In this document: in pieces, positions 17,693-27,993 of the stretch
How the letters are laid out: each line of letters starts with the position of its first letter
Numbering within the stretch: position 1 is the stretch's first letter
From: Ruminococcus flavefaciens
GTDB lineage: Bacteria; Bacillota; Clostridia; Oscillospirales; Ruminococcaceae
Direction of reading: 5' to 3'
DNA length: 64,000 nucleotides
NCBI GenBank assembly: GCA_023662725.1
Contig: JAMPIL010000001.1
Coordinates: 1,011,618-1,075,617 of the forward strand
The notes under the pieces: model-generated
Databases searched by the model: none
The model's input: only the letters and a program-made list of their open reading frames with translations
What the model was told of the DNA's origin: nothing
Made by a program: the position numbers and the translations under genes

Positions 17693-19159
17693 ATGAATTT
17701 TTTACCAGAATACGATAAGGTCAAAGAAATTGCAGAAAGCGGAGAATACGACATTCTTCCGGTAAGCTGCGAGATTTTAAGCGATATCTGTACGCCGATC
17801 GAAGCTGTCATGATTCTGAAAAATATTTCAACTCATTGCTATATGCTCGAATCTGTTGCGGAAAAGGAAAAATGGGGACGCTATACGTTTCTTGGATTTG
17901 ATCCGAAAACTCAGATAACCGCAAGAGGAAATGAAATAACCATCGGCGATATAAGGATGACAACGGATGACCCAAGCGTTCAGATAAGACAGATACTTTC
18001 AAAGAACAGAAGTCCGAAATTCAGCTATCTTCCGTCTTTTACAGGCGGCTTTGTCGGATACTTCTCATATGATTTTCTTGCGTATACCGAGAAAACTCTC
18101 CGTATTGAAACAGAAGATACCGAGAATTTCAAGGATGTTGATCTCATGCTTTTTGATAAGGTCATAGCTTTTGATAATTTCCGCCAGAAAATAATCCTTA
18201 TCTCGAATATGAGTCTTGAGGATCCCGAAACAGGCTATAATAAGGCTAAAATGGAACTTCAGCAGCTTGCTGAACTTCTTCGTAACGGAAGCAGAAAAAA
18301 GGAAGCTGCCGGTAAGCTCACAAGCGAAGTTACAGCTCTTTTCGATAAGGAACAGTACTGCGGTATGGTCGAAAAGGCGAAAAAACATATCCATGAGGGT
18401 GATATTTTCCAGATAGTTCTCTCAAATCGTCTCAGCGCAGGTTTTGAGGGAAGTCTGTTCAACACATACAGAGTTCTCAGAACTATCAATCCTTCGCCGT
18501 ATATGTTCTATTTTTCGGGAACGGACGTTGAAATTGCCGGAGCTTCTCCGGAAACGCTTGTTAAACTTGAGGACGGCGTTCTTCATACTTTCCCGCTTGC
18601 CGGAACTCGTCCCAGAGGTAAGACGGAAAAAGAGGACAAAGAGCTTGAAGCAGGTCTGCTTGCAGACGAAAAGGAGCTTGCGGAACATAATATGCTCGTT
18701 GATCTCGGAAGAAACGACCTCGGAAAGATAAGTAAATTTGGTACAGTTGAAGTTGAAAAGCTCCACAGCATCGAGAGATATTCTCATGTAATGCATATCG
18801 GCTCAACAGTTCGTGGTGAGATCCGAGATGAATTAGACGGACTTGACGCAGTAAGTGCGGTTCTTCCGGCGGGAACTCTTTCCGGAGCGCCGAAAATACG
18901 TGCCTGTCAGCTTATTGCCGAGCTTGAAAACAATAAACGTGGAATTTACGGTGGAGCTATCGGATATATTGATTTCACCGGAAATCTCGATACCTGCATA
19001 GCAATTCGAATTGCCTATAAGAAAAACGGCAAGGTCTTTGTCAGAAGCGGTGCAGGAATCGTTGCCGATTCAATTCCCGAAAAGGAATATCAGGAATGCA
19101 TAAATAAGGCGGCAGCAGTTATCAATGCTCTTAAAATAGCAGAGGAGGCGGATTTATGA
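17693..19159 (+). CDS. trpE: Anthranilate synthase component I
   Basis: With TrpG, converts chorismate and glutamine to anthranilate. 488 residues, normal length. The tryptophan-feedback element reads MLES near residue 52, suggesting allosteric inhibition is kept. The chorismate-binding half has the typical motifs IFQIVLSNR, AGASPETL, PLAGTRPRG and ENNKRGIYGGAIGY. CCGGAGG precedes the ATG. It is the first gene behind the T-box, and its stop overlaps the trpG start by 4 bases (ATGA). Confidence 0.97.
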   Translation: MNFLPEYDKVKEIAESGEYDILPVSCEILSDICTPIEAVMILKNISTHCYMLESVAEKEKWGRYTFLGFDPKTQITARGNEITIGDIRMTTDDPSVQIRQILSKNRSPKFSYLPSFTGGFVGYFSYDFLAYTEKTLRIETEDTENFKDVDLMLFDKVIAFDNFRQKIILISNMSLEDPETGYNKAKMELQQLAELLRNGSRKKEAAGKLTSEVTALFDKEQYCGMVEKAKKHIHEGDIFQIVLSNRLSAGFEGSLFNTYRVLRTINPSPYMFYFSGTDVEIAGASPETLVKLEDGVLHTFPLAGTRPRGKTEKEDKELEAGLLADEKELAEHNMLVDLGRNDLGKISKFGTVEVEKLHSIERYSHVMHIGSTVRGEIRDELDGLDAVSAVLPAGTLSGAPKIRACQLIAELENNKRGIYGGAIGYIDFTGNLDTCIAIRIAYKKNGKVFVRSGAGIVADSIPEKEYQECINKAAAVINALKIAEEADL

Positions 19160-19722
19160 TTCTTTTGATAGATAATTATGACAGCTTTTCGTATAATCTT
19201 TTTCAGCTTGTAGGAGAAATTTGTCCTGATATAAAAATAATCAGAAACGATGAAATGACCGTTCATGAAATCGAAGAGCTTGCTCCGGACAAAATAATTA
19301 TTTCTCCCGGACCGGGCAGACCGGAGGATGCCGGAATAATAATCGAAGCTGCAAAAACTGTATGCCAAAAGATACCGACACTTGGCGTTTGTCTCGGACA
19401 TCAGGCGATTTGTGCAGCATACGGAGCAAAAGTCACCTATGCAAAAAAACTCATGCATGGTAAACAGTCGGTTATTAAATTTGATTCGGAATGTCCGATT
19501 TTCAGAGGAATAGAGAAAAATTCTCCGGTAGCGAGATACCATTCCCTTGCTGCTGATCCCGATACTATCCCGGAATGTTTCAGAGTGACAGCGGTTGCTG
19601 ATGACGGCGAGATAATGGCTGTCCAGCATAAGAATTTCCGGATATTCGGCGTACAGTTCCATCCGGAATCTATAATGACTCCAGACGGAAAAATAATGCT
19701 CAGCAATTTTATTTCGTTATAA
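19156..19722 (+). CDS. trpG: Anthranilate synthase glutamine amidotransferase component
   Basis: Supplies ammonia from glutamine to TrpE. 188 residues with the class I amidotransferase triad: Cys79 in GVCLGHQ, and His/Glu in FHPES near residue 170. The oxyanion motif SPGPGRP is present. It is a separate gene, not fused to trpD or trpE. It overlaps trpE by 4 bases and ends 14 bases before trpD. The sequence alone cannot exclude sharing with PABA synthesis (PabA), but the position inside the operon favours TrpG. Confidence 0.95.
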   Translation: MILLIDNYDSFSYNLFQLVGEICPDIKIIRNDEMTVHEIEELAPDKIIISPGPGRPEDAGIIIEAAKTVCQKIPTLGVCLGHQAICAAYGAKVTYAKKLMHGKQSVIKFDSECPIFRGIEKNSPVARYHSLAADPDTIPECFRVTAVADDGEIMAVQHKNFRIFGVQFHPESIMTPDGKIMLSNFISL

Positions 19723-19736
19723 GGAGGACATAAGTC

Positions 19737-20756
19737 ATGATTAAAGAAGCAATTGTTAAAATAGTTGATAAGCAGGATCTTACCTATGAAGAGGCTTATC
19801 AGGTAATATCGGAGATAATGTCGGGCGAAACAACTCCAACTCAGAATGCAGCGTTTCTTGCCGCTCTTTCAACAAAGAGCGCTAATTCTGAAACTATCGA
19901 CGAGATAACAGGCTGTGCCGCTGCAATGCGTGACCATGCGCTTAAATTTGAGAATGATCTCGATTTGCTTGAAATTGTCGGAACAGGCGGCGATAACGCT
20001 CACAGTTTTAACATTTCAACGACTTCCGCATTCGTTATTGCAGCATCGGGAATCCTTGTTGCAAAACACGGAAATCGTGCGGCTTCATCTTCATCCGGAA
20101 CTGCTGACTGCCTTGAAGCTCTTGGAGCAAATATAAGTCTTGAACCTGAAAAGTGCCGTGAACTTCTTGAAAAATCGGGATTCTGCTTCTTCTTTGCTCA
20201 GAAATATCACACATCCATGAAATATGTAGGACCTATCCGCAAAGAACTTGGAATAAGAACAGTTTTCAATATTCTTGGACCTCTCACAAATCCTGCAAAT
20301 CCTAAATATCATCTTCTCGGAGTTTACAATCGCTCTCTTGCCGAGCCGGTTGCCGAGGTTCTTATGAAGCTTGGTTCAAAGAGGGGAATGGTCGTTTACG
20401 GAACAGATAAGCTTGATGAAATTTCACTCAGCGCACCAACTGCTGTTTGTGAATACAAGGACGGATGGATGAAAAATTACGAGATAACTCCGGAACAATT
20501 CGGCTTTGAAAGATGCACGAAAGACGATCTTCTCGGAGGTACTCCTGCTGAAAATGCCGCAATAACACGAGGAATCCTCAGCGGAGAAATTACAGGACAC
20601 AAGCGTAATGCCGTTCTTCTCAATGCAGGAGCAGCAATTTATGTCGGCGGTAAGGCGGATTCGATGAAATCCGGAGTTGAGCTTGCAGCAGAGCTTATTG
20701 ATTCAGGAAAAGCGCTTGCAGCTCTTGACGCTTTTATTGCCGAATCCAATAACTGA
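19737..20756 (+). CDS. trpD: Anthranilate phosphoribosyltransferase
   Basis: Transfers phosphoribosyl from PRPP to anthranilate. 339 residues, the normal length. The diagnostic PRPP/anthranilate motifs are visible: [14 protein letters not shown] near residue 82, [12 protein letters not shown] near 108, and GPLTNPAN near 180. A strong AAGGAGG lies before the ATG. Third gene of the operon. Confidence 0.97.
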   Translation: MIKEAIVKIVDKQDLTYEEAYQVISEIMSGETTPTQNAAFLAALSTKSANSETIDEITGCAAAMRDHALKFENDLDLLEIVGTGGDNAHSFNISTTSAFVIAASGILVAKHGNRAASSSSGTADCLEALGANISLEPEKCRELLEKSGFCFFFAQKYHTSMKYVGPIRKELGIRTVFNILGPLTNPANPKYHLLGVYNRSLAEPVAEVLMKLGSKRGMVVYGTDKLDEISLSAPTAVCEYKDGWMKNYEITPEQFGFERCTKDDLLGGTPAENAAITRGILSGEITGHKRNAVLLNAGAAIYVGGKADSMKSGVELAAELIDSGKALAALDAFIAESNN

Positions 20757-20767
20757 GGTAAATAACT

Positions 20768-21553
20768 ATGACTATTCTTGATAAGCTTGCCGAACACGCT
20801 TTTGAACGTGTTCAGGCGGCAAAGAAAAAACGCTCTCTTGATGAAATAAAAAGTCTTGCAGAATCTCTTTCGGCAGGAAAATTTGAATTTGAAAAAGCCA
20901 TTGAGAACAGTGAAGATATTGCATTCATATGTGAATGCAAAAAGGCGTCTCCTTCCAAGGGTGTGATTGCTGAAGATTTCCCGTATCTACGGATAGCTAA
21001 GGAATATGAAAAAGCCGGAGCGACCTGCATTTCCGTTCTTACTGAACCCAAATGGTTTTTCGGAAGCGATGAATACCTCTGTGAAATAGCCGCAGAGGTG
21101 AATATACCGTGTATCCGCAAGGATTTTACTGTTGATGAATACATGATTTATGAAGCCAAGTTTCTTGGAGCAAAAGCGGTTCTCTTGATTTGCTCGATTC
21201 TTCAAGAGGAGCAGATTAAAAAATATATTGCGATCTGCGACAAGCTCGGACTTTCAGCTCTTGTTGAAGCTCATGACGAAAATGAAATAAAAATGGCCGT
21301 AAACGCAGGCGCACGGCTTATTGGAGTAAACAACCGCAATCTCAATGATTTTTCCGTTGATACGGGAAACAGCCGCCGCATGATTGAGCTTATTCCGGAC
21401 GGAACGCTTTTCGTTTCTGAAAGTGGAGTCAAGGATGCGGAAGATATTCGTCTGCTTCGTGAAGCCGGAGCTGACGCCGTTCTTATCGGAGAAACTCTTA
21501 TGCGTGCCGATGATAAAACAGCTAAGCTGGCAGAACTGAGAGGAAAAATATGA
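20768..21553 (+). CDS. trpC: Indole-3-glycerol phosphate synthase
   Basis: Closes CdRP to indole-3-glycerol phosphate with loss of CO2. 261 residues, a TIM barrel. Catalytic-region motifs are ECKKASPSKG (Lys acid/base) near residue 57, RKDF near 115, NNRNL near 185 and ESG near 217. It is monofunctional; trpF is a separate gene that overlaps its end by 4 bases. Confidence 0.97.
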   Translation: MTILDKLAEHAFERVQAAKKKRSLDEIKSLAESLSAGKFEFEKAIENSEDIAFICECKKASPSKGVIAEDFPYLRIAKEYEKAGATCISVLTEPKWFFGSDEYLCEIAAEVNIPCIRKDFTVDEYMIYEAKFLGAKAVLLICSILQEEQIKKYIAICDKLGLSALVEAHDENEIKMAVNAGARLIGVNNRNLNDFSVDTGNSRRMIELIPDGTLFVSESGVKDAEDIRLLREAGADAVLIGETLMRADDKTAKLAELRGKI

Positions 21554-22155
21554 CGAAAATAAAGCTTTGCGGTCTTAGAAGAGAATGCGATATTGAGTAT
21601 GCAAACAAGCTTTTGCCTGAATATATCGGCTTCATTTTTGCTCTGAAAAGCAAAAGATATGTTGAGCCGGAGCTTGCTCTTGAACTTCGGAAAAAACTCA
21701 ATCGTGAAATTCTTCCAATCGGAGTTTTTGTAAATGAAAAGCCGGAAGTAATTGCCGATGTGGTAAAACGAGGAATAATCGTTGCAGTTCAGCTTCACGG
21801 AAGCGAGGATAATGCCTATATTGCACGATTACGCAGGCTTGTCGGCAGTTCGGTTGAGATCATCAAGGCTTTCGTTGTGAAAAGTGAGAATGATGTTGAA
21901 GCGGCAAACAATTCAGATGCCGATTACGTTCTTCTCGATTCCGGAGGCGGTTCGGGAGAAGTTTTCGATCATTCTCTTATAAAAAATATAGATCGTCCGT
22001 ATTTTCTTGCGGGAGGACTTACTCCTGAAAATGTCGGCGGAGTTGTTTCAAAGCTTCAGCCATATGCCGTTGATGCAAGTTCCTGTCTTGAAACGGACGG
22101 ATTTAAGGATTTTACCAAAATGTCTGCCTTTGTCAAGGCGGTAAGAAAGGATTAA
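21550..22155 (+). CDS. trpF: Phosphoribosylanthranilate isomerase
   Basis: Amadori isomerisation of PRA to CdRP. 201 residues. The N-terminal catalytic motif is KLCGL (Cys general base near residue 7), and the late part has [21 protein letters not shown] and VDASSCLE, where this last segment is usually VD(V/L)SSGVE, so the Ser-Ser-Gly is varied here to Ser-Ser-Cys. The start ATG overlaps the trpC stop (ATGA). Confidence 0.94.
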   Translation: MTKIKLCGLRRECDIEYANKLLPEYIGFIFALKSKRYVEPELALELRKKLNREILPIGVFVNEKPEVIADVVKRGIIVAVQLHGSEDNAYIARLRRLVGSSVEIIKAFVVKSENDVEAANNSDADYVLLDSGGGSGEVFDHSLIKNIDRPYFLAGGLTPENVGGVVSKLQPYAVDASSCLETDGFKDFTKMSAFVKAVRKD

Positions 22156-22160
22156 TTTAC

Positions 22161-23351
22161 ATGTCTGAATCAAAAGGAAGATTTGGCGTTCACGGAGGAC
22201 AGTATATTCCCGAAACTCTTATGAACGCTGTTATCGAGCTTGAAAACGCTTATAACCATTATAAAAACGATCCGGAATTTAACCGTGAGCTTACAGACTT
22301 GCTGAATAATTATGCCGGAAGGCCATCCCTGCTTTATTACGCCGAAAAACTTACCAAAGAACTTGGCGGAGCAAAAATTTATCTCAAGAGAGAAGATCTT
22401 AATCATACCGGATCTCATAAAATAAACAATGTTCTGGGTCAGGCTCTTCTTGCCAAAAAAATGGGAAAAACACGTCTTATTGCGGAAACAGGCGCAGGTC
22501 AGCACGGAGTTGCAACAGCAACGGCTGCGGCTCTTCTTAATATGGATTGTGTTGTTTTTATGGGCAAAGAGGATACAGAGCGTCAGGCGCTAAACGTCTA
22601 CAGAATGAGACTTCTCGGAGCAAAGGTAGTTTCTGTAACAAGCGGAACGGCAACTCTTAAAGACGCTGTTTCCGAGGCTATGCGTGAGTGGACCACAAGA
22701 ATCGACGATACTCATTATTGTCTCGGTTCAGTCATGGGACCTCATCCGTTCCCGACTATCGTTCGTGATTTTCAGGCAGTCATTTCCCGTGAGGCAAGAG
22801 CGCAGATACTTGAAAAAGAGGGCAGACTCCCCGACGCTGTAATTGCCTGCGTTGGCGGAGGCTCTAATGCTATCGGAAGCTTCTATCACTTTATTCCTGA
22901 CGACGGAGTTCGTCTTATCGGATGTGAAGCTGCTGGCAGAGGAATTGATACATTTGAAACAGCCGCCACTGTAAATACCGGTAGAATCGGAATCTTCCAC
23001 GGAATGAAATCATATTTCTGTCAGGATGAATACGGGCAGATCGCTCCGGTTTACTCAATTTCAGCCGGACTTGATTATCCCGGAGTAGGTCCTGAACACG
23101 CAAATCTCCACGATATCGGAAGAGCAGAATATGTTCCCATTACCGATGATGAGGCTGTAAACGCATTTGAGTATCTTTCAAGAGTTGAAGGAATAATTCC
23201 GGCAATAGAGTCCGCACACGCCGTTGCATACGCAATGAAGCTTGCTCCGACAATGGATAAGGATAAAATAATTATCATAACTGTTTCAGGCAGAGGCGAC
23301 AAGGACTGCGCTGCAATTGCCAGATACAGAGGGGAGGATATTCATGAGTAA
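22161..23351 (+). CDS. trpB: Tryptophan synthase beta chain
   Basis: PLP-dependent condensation of indole with serine. 396 residues, typical TrpB1 type. The PLP lysine is Lys87 in [10 protein letters not shown], the Glu of ETGAGQHG follows, and the phosphate-binding GGGSNAIG loop is near residue 235. It lies five bases after trpF and its end overlaps trpA by 8 bases, consistent with coupled translation of an alpha2beta2 complex. Confidence 0.98.
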   Translation: MSESKGRFGVHGGQYIPETLMNAVIELENAYNHYKNDPEFNRELTDLLNNYAGRPSLLYYAEKLTKELGGAKIYLKREDLNHTGSHKINNVLGQALLAKKMGKTRLIAETGAGQHGVATATAAALLNMDCVVFMGKEDTERQALNVYRMRLLGAKVVSVTSGTATLKDAVSEAMREWTTRIDDTHYCLGSVMGPHPFPTIVRDFQAVISREARAQILEKEGRLPDAVIACVGGGSNAIGSFYHFIPDDGVRLIGCEAAGRGIDTFETAATVNTGRIGIFHGMKSYFCQDEYGQIAPVYSISAGLDYPGVGPEHANLHDIGRAEYVPITDDEAVNAFEYLSRVEGIIPAIESAHAVAYAMKLAPTMDKDKIIIITVSGRGDKDCAAIARYRGEDIHE

Positions 23352-24120
23352 TATAAAATCTGCCTTCAAGAACGGTAAGGCTTTTATTCCATTTATAACC
23401 TGCGGAGATCCTGACCTTGAAACGACAGGCAAAGTAGTTCGTGCTGCTGTTGAAAACGGAGCAGATCTTATCGAACTTGGAATTCCTTTTTCTGATCCGA
23501 CAGCAGAAGGTCCCGTGATTCAGGGAGCAAATATTCGTGCGCTCGCAGGGGGAGTGACGACAAATAAAATTTTTGAATTCGTAAAAGAGCTTCGCAGAGA
23601 TGTGAAAATACCGCTCGTTTTCATGACGTATGCAAACGTAGTTTTTTCGTATGATACTGAGAGATTCATGGCAAGATGCTGTGAATGCGGAATTGACGGC
23701 ATTATAATTCCTGATCTTCCGTTTGAGGAAAAGGAAGAGTTCTCCACGGTAGCAAAGCAATACGGAGTAGACCTTATTTCACTGATCGCTCCGACATCGG
23801 CAAACAGAGTTGCAATGATCGCAAAAGAGGCGGAAGGATTTATTTACATGGTCTCAAGTCTTGGCGTAACGGGAGTAAGAAGTGAGATTACAACGAATAT
23901 TGCGGATATCATGAAGGTGGTTCGTGAAAATACAGATGTACCGTGCGCTGTCGGATTTGGAATTTCAACTCCGGAACAGGCTGCAAAAATGGCGTCTGTT
24001 TCCGACGGAGCGATTGTTGGTTCGGCAATTATTCGTATCATTGAAAAATACGGAAAAGAAGCTGCTCCATATGTCGGCGAGTATGTTAAATCGATAAAGC
24101 ATGCGATTATAGAGCTGTAA
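23344..24120 (+). CDS. trpA: Tryptophan synthase alpha chain
   Basis: Cleaves indole-3-glycerol phosphate and channels indole to TrpB. The start is ATG 23344, with GGGGAGG six bases upstream; a Met nine codons earlier lies deeper inside trpB and has no such site. The 258-residue barrel has the catalytic Glu in [14 protein letters not shown] and the loop VFMTYANVV around the catalytic Asp position; here the usual P(I/L)ML-type Asp loop is followed by [11 protein letters not shown], which provides the conserved Asp. Phosphate-binding motifs GFGISTPEQ and GAIVGSAI are present. Last gene of the operon. Confidence 0.96.
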   Translation: MSNIKSAFKNGKAFIPFITCGDPDLETTGKVVRAAVENGADLIELGIPFSDPTAEGPVIQGANIRALAGGVTTNKIFEFVKELRRDVKIPLVFMTYANVVFSYDTERFMARCCECGIDGIIIPDLPFEEKEEFSTVAKQYGVDLISLIAPTSANRVAMIAKEAEGFIYMVSSLGVTGVRSEITTNIADIMKVVRENTDVPCAVGFGISTPEQAAKMASVSDGAIVGSAIIRIIEKYGKEAAPYVGEYVKSIKHAIIEL

Positions 24121-24170
24121 AAAAATATAATATATTAACGAAAATTTAATCGGAAAAATTTGAAAAACCA

Positions 24171-24199
24171 TTGCTTTTTTTGATTATTTGTTATATAAT
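24171..24199 (+). promoter_or_regulatory. Promoter of the secreted-protein gene pair
   Basis: TTGCTT at 24171-24176 and TATAAT at 24194-24199 with a 17-base spacer, followed by a leader of about 38 bases and GGAG. Confidence 0.65.
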
Positions 24200-24244
24200 A
24201 TTGATATGGTTAAAAAGCCAAATTTAAAAAGGAGTGGTTTTTAA

Positions 24245-24814
24245 ATGAAAAGTAAAAAAAGAGCATTTATGGTTATGGCTATAGCTATGGCTATAACAAC
24301 CATTAACACTGTCGTAACTACGTCAACAGCAGTTACATCATCAATAAGGGAAGTAGATAATGATTCAATTGCTCCCGGATGCGGTAATGTAAATGTAAAC
24401 AACGCATATTCGTATATTACCGATAATAGTTTATTTAATGGTGATGCGAGATGTGTAGCTTCAGGGAATACCGCTAATACATATCACTGGAAGCATGGAG
24501 GACTTTCCTCTTCTGTTCCTACATATTTTACAGTACATGTTGGAGCATATCTGAACCATTTGAGTTTTACAGATCCAGCTGCAAAATATTACGTTGAATA
24601 TCGTCAGTATATGTCCACGCCTGTTGGTACGATCAATCAAAATCTTGCACCTGCCGGTTGGAATTACATTTCTGTAAAGGATGTAAAATCGTATATTCTA
24701 TCCGGTGGCGGAGGATATGCCGGCTATTGGTCGTCTGATGCTTATGTTGAGCCTTCAGGCAGATCAGGTTATTATACCGGAGCTGATGCAATAAGAGTTT
24801 GGTTTACTTATTAA
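24245..24814 (+). CDS. Secreted 189-residue protein of unknown function
   Basis: An N-terminal Lys-rich start and a hydrophobic core (about residues 8-30) form a signal peptide. The mature part of about 155 residues is rich in Tyr, Ser, Gly and Asn, with two Cys (GCG near residue 42 and RCV near 63) that could form one disulfide. The pattern of short alternating hydrophobic strands suggests a beta-sandwich. There is no catalytic motif, dockerin or anchor. It is followed after 12 bases by another exported unknown, and both share the promoter at 24171. I do not recognise the family. Confidence 0.7.
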   Translation: MKSKKRAFMVMAIAMAITTINTVVTTSTAVTSSIREVDNDSIAPGCGNVNVNNAYSYITDNSLFNGDARCVASGNTANTYHWKHGGLSSSVPTYFTVHVGAYLNHLSFTDPAAKYYVEYRQYMSTPVGTINQNLAPAGWNYISVKDVKSYILSGGGGYAGYWSSDAYVEPSGRSGYYTGADAIRVWFTY

Positions 24815-24826
24815 GGAGGTAATTAT

Positions 24827-25801
24827 ATGAATAAACGCAACATAAAAAATATTTCTTCAATGTTAGCAGCGGTAGCTGTGATAACAGGTTCGATTGCAAT
24901 TATGTCCGAAAAGAAACCAATTGATAAGAGTTCTGTTAATTATTCAGCCATTGAATCTTCGGATAATTCATTTACTCCTGTTGTTAAAAGCGAGAGTGAG
25001 GTTGATACGGCTGTAACTGGCGGTGTGTCCGGTAAAATAAACGCTGAGGATATAAAGTTTGAAACGGTAAAAGACGAAATATGGCACAAAATGCTCAATA
25101 CATCCGATTATTACGATTCTGTTTCGGGAAAGATGCTCTATTCGGACGGCATTGGCGAGGTTCTGTGTATTGATTATCAGTCTGACCTTAATAATTCCAG
25201 AGCGTACACCAGTGTTTCAGAGGTCAGCGTATCAAACACTGCTTATGCGGTTGACGGAAATACTTTGAATTATGTTGACAGCAATGGCAGTATCACAGAG
25301 GTTTTTACCGATTCCGATGCAATGGTGTATCTTAATAATACCGATAAAACAGTTGAACGTTGCGAATCAAGCGTTTGTTCAAGAAGAAACGACGGTTCGA
25401 TAGACGATTCGATGCGTGTTGTAGAAGAAGAGGACGGAACACTCGGATATTACTACAGAGCCAATGTAACCAATACATATCTCGCAAGTGCATCTTTGCT
25501 TCCTCAGGAAATGACCTTTGGATTTTTAACTGATTTTGATGCATGGGATGTTGACGGAATAGAGGAATATGCCGGAAGGGAATGTTATGTAGTTTCAGGA
25601 AAAGCAGATGAGAATTACGGACAGAAACTTGGGGTTGAAAAATTTACTTTTTATATAGACCGTGAAACGGGAGTTCTTCTGAAATACGTTGGTTGTGACG
25701 AATCGCAGAATATTCGCAGCTATATTATTACTGAAAATATTTCTTTTGATAATATTCAAACGGTATATAAGCCGGATACAACAGGATACAGCATTACATA
25801 A
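24827..25801 (+). CDS. Exported 324-residue protein, possibly LolA-like beta fold
   Basis: The N-terminus (residues 1-27) is a signal peptide or signal anchor without a clear lipobox. Residues about 30-70 are Ser/Asp-rich linker. The rest alternates strands and short turns. The late segment, with GRECYVVSGKA then FTFYIDRETGVLLKY, is the pattern seen where Firmicute lipoproteins of the LolA/LppX or DUF4367-like fold end their curved sheet. That assignment is by pattern only. AAGGAGG precedes the ATG, and it is cotranscribed with the 189-residue secreted protein, so the two may act together outside the membrane. Confidence 0.6.
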   Translation: MNKRNIKNISSMLAAVAVITGSIAIMSEKKPIDKSSVNYSAIESSDNSFTPVVKSESEVDTAVTGGVSGKINAEDIKFETVKDEIWHKMLNTSDYYDSVSGKMLYSDGIGEVLCIDYQSDLNNSRAYTSVSEVSVSNTAYAVDGNTLNYVDSNGSITEVFTDSDAMVYLNNTDKTVERCESSVCSRRNDGSIDDSMRVVEEEDGTLGYYYRANVTNTYLASASLLPQEMTFGFLTDFDAWDVDGIEEYAGRECYVVSGKADENYGQKLGVEKFTFYIDRETGVLLKYVGCDESQNIRSYIITENISFDNIQTVYKPDTTGYSIT

Positions 25802-25879
25802 TAATCACTTTTGTGATATATTTTTAGTAACCTAAGGAAGCAACTGATTAAATTTGAATTATGAGGACGAAAAATTATT

Positions 25880-26557
25880 ATGGCTTTTAAGTTAGTAAAT
25901 GTTGTCCCTTGGGGAAGAAATTTCAATGAATATAGATTGATGTTTCAGTTGGACGATAGTGATATGTCAAAGAATATTGCTGGATTTGGTGATGGTCCTG
26001 CCAGCTTTAATTATGAGGCAGCTCAGCAAGGATATTCTGTTACCTCATTTGACCCCATATATCAGTTTTCAAAAGATGATTTGAAAAAACGCATTGATGA
26101 TGTTCGCATTACCGTTATGCAGCAAATGAGAGAAAATATAAACAATTATGTTTGGACAAATATTAAGAATTTAGAAGAACTCGAAAACGTTCGTATGTCA
26201 GCTATGTGGTTATTTTTATCAGACTTTGAAAAAGGAAAACAGGACGGCAGATATATTTATCATGAATTGCCGAATAGATTAATGTATGCAGATGATACAT
26301 TTGATATTGGTTTAAGTTCACACTTTTTACTGATGTATAATGTTTTGGGATATGAATTTCATATTCAGGCTATGACAGAAATGCTCAGAGTTTGTAAGGA
26401 AATAAGAATATTTCCTATTGTTGATTTAGATGCTAATAAAACGGATTTAATATCAAAAGTTATTAATTATTTTGAGAAGCGGTATAATGTTGAAATTAGA
26501 AAAACACAATACGAATTTCAGAAAGGTGATAACAATCTGTTAATTATCAGAAAATAG
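25880..26557 (+). CDS. Class I SAM-dependent methyltransferase-like protein
   Basis: 225 residues. An N-terminal glycine-rich nucleotide-binding motif (IAGFGDGPASFNYEA, near residue 33) followed about 20 residues later by an acidic SFDPIY loop resembles motifs I and II of Rossmann methyltransferases. DDTFDIGLSSHFLL near residue 140 matches motif IV/post-IV. There is no DNA-methyltransferase NPPY motif. The substrate is unknown. The gene is more AT-rich in its third codon positions than its neighbours and is not linked to them, so recent acquisition is possible. GAGGA lies somewhat far from the ATG, so expression may be weak. Confidence 0.6.
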   Translation: MAFKLVNVVPWGRNFNEYRLMFQLDDSDMSKNIAGFGDGPASFNYEAAQQGYSVTSFDPIYQFSKDDLKKRIDDVRITVMQQMRENINNYVWTNIKNLEELENVRMSAMWLFLSDFEKGKQDGRYIYHELPNRLMYADDTFDIGLSSHFLLMYNVLGYEFHIQAMTEMLRVCKEIRIFPIVDLDANKTDLISKVINYFEKRYNVEIRKTQYEFQKGDNNLLIIRK

Positions 26558-26589
26558 CTTCTGATTTGTGCGAGTAATACAATGTCAAA

Positions 26590-26631
26590 AAAACAAGCCC
26601 GAAAACGGTTCATCCAAACCGTTTTCGGGCT
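26590..26631 (-). terminator. Terminator of the aminotransferase gene
   Basis: A perfect 15-pair stem (AGCCCGAAAACGGTT, 26596-26610, with 26617-26631). The T-run TTGTTTTTTT lies on the minus strand side, so it mainly stops the minus-strand gene. Confidence 0.88.
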
Positions 26632-26673
26632 AAAAACTTCTATATGGGTATTCCGCTTTATCGTCAATCTTTT

Positions 26674-27948
26674 TTATTCAGCTAAAAGCTTCTCAGCGCT
26701 TGCAAGCTTAACGCATATAACGAAAAGTTCCATAGCTTTTTTAAGTTCGTCAACAGGAGGATATGTCGGAGCGATACGGATATTTTTGTCATCCGGATCC
26801 ATGCCGTATGGGAAAGTAGCTCCTGCACCTGTAAGGGTAACTCCGGCTTCACTGCAAAGCTGAACGATTCTCTTTGCACATCCGTTAGGAGCGTTAAATG
26901 ATACGAAATAACCGCCTTCAGGGTTAGTCCATGAACCGATTCCGAGGGGAGCGATCTCCTTTTCAAGAGTTTGACAAACGATCTCAAATTTAGGAGCAAT
27001 AATTGCCATATGTTTTTTCATATGCTCGCACATATTTTCAAATGTACCGAAGAATTTAACGTGACGGAGCTGATTCATCTTATCGTAGCTGATAATGCTG
27101 ATTCCGAGATGTTTTTTCAGCTCTTCAACGTTTTTCTGGCTTGCACCCATAACAGCAACGCCTGCGCCAGGGAAAGTGATTTTCGATGTAGAACCGAAAA
27201 TATAAACGATGTCTTCATTGCCGACCTTCTTGGCTTCATCAAGAATATTAAGAATAAGAGTCGGGGATTCAGTAAGGTGGTGGATGCAGTAAGCGTTATC
27301 CCAGAATATTCTGAAATCCTTTGCAGCAGGCTTGAGAGCTGCAAAACGCTTAACAGTTTCATCGCTGTAAGAAATGCCGTCAGGATTTGAATACTGCGGA
27401 ACGCACCAGATTCCCTTTATGGAATCATCCTCAGCAACGAGCTTTTCTATCATATCCATATCAGGACCATCAGTCGTCATAGGAATATTGATCATTTCAA
27501 TTCCAAAAAATTCAGTAACCTTAAAGTGTCTGTCATAACCCGGAACAGGACAGAGAAACTTTACCTTTTCGTACTGTGACCAAGGCTTTTCGCCGAGAAC
27601 ACCTTTATTAAAAGCTGTCTGAACAGCCCAGAACATAGCGTTAAGGCTTGAATTTCCGAAGATGATAACTTCGTTTTCGTTAACGCCGATCATATCGGAA
27701 AAAAGCTTTTTTGCTTCCGGAATGCCGTCAAGCAGACCATAGTTACGAACGTCGATACCATTTTCACTCATGAAATCGCCGTCATCAAAAACACTAAGCA
27801 TATCCATGCTAAGTTCAAGCTGTTCTTTACACGGATTGCCTCTTGACATATTAAGACAAAGACCCTGCGCCTTAAAGTCATTATAGAGAGCCTCGGTTTC
27901 ATTCTTAAAGCCGATGAGCTGCTCCTTATTCATTTCAGATAAATTCAT
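26674..27948 (-). CDS. PLP-dependent class I/II aminotransferase (Asp aminotransferase-like)
   Basis: The start is moved to ATG 27948, preceded by AAAGGTGAG; the longer frame (to 28107) would cross its own promoter. The 424-residue enzyme has a fold type I arrangement: FGNSSLNAMFWA near residue 100, WCVPQYSNPDG near 185, DNAYCIHHL near 220 and the PLP lysine in FGSTSKITFPGAG near 260. The sequence type fits the group of about 425-residue aminotransferases annotated as aspartate/alanine-type in clostridia. The amino acid substrate cannot be fixed from sequence. Own promoter and strong terminator, a monocistronic unit. Confidence 0.85.
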   Translation of the reverse strand: MNLSEMNKEQLIGFKNETEALYNDFKAQGLCLNMSRGNPCKEQLELSMDMLSVFDDGDFMSENGIDVRNYGLLDGIPEAKKLFSDMIGVNENEVIIFGNSSLNAMFWAVQTAFNKGVLGEKPWSQYEKVKFLCPVPGYDRHFKVTEFFGIEMINIPMTTDGPDMDMIEKLVAEDDSIKGIWCVPQYSNPDGISYSDETVKRFAALKPAAKDFRIFWDNAYCIHHLTESPTLILNILDEAKKVGNEDIVYIFGSTSKITFPGAGVAVMGASQKNVEELKKHLGISIISYDKMNQLRHVKFFGTFENMCEHMKKHMAIIAPKFEIVCQTLEKEIAPLGIGSWTNPEGGYFVSFNAPNGCAKRIVQLCSEAGVTLTGAGATFPYGMDPDDKNIRIAPTYPPVDELKKAMELFVICVKLASAEKLLAE

Positions 27949-27993
27949 TTCCGGAACCTCACCTTTCAAATTGATAAATTTATGCCAATTAAA

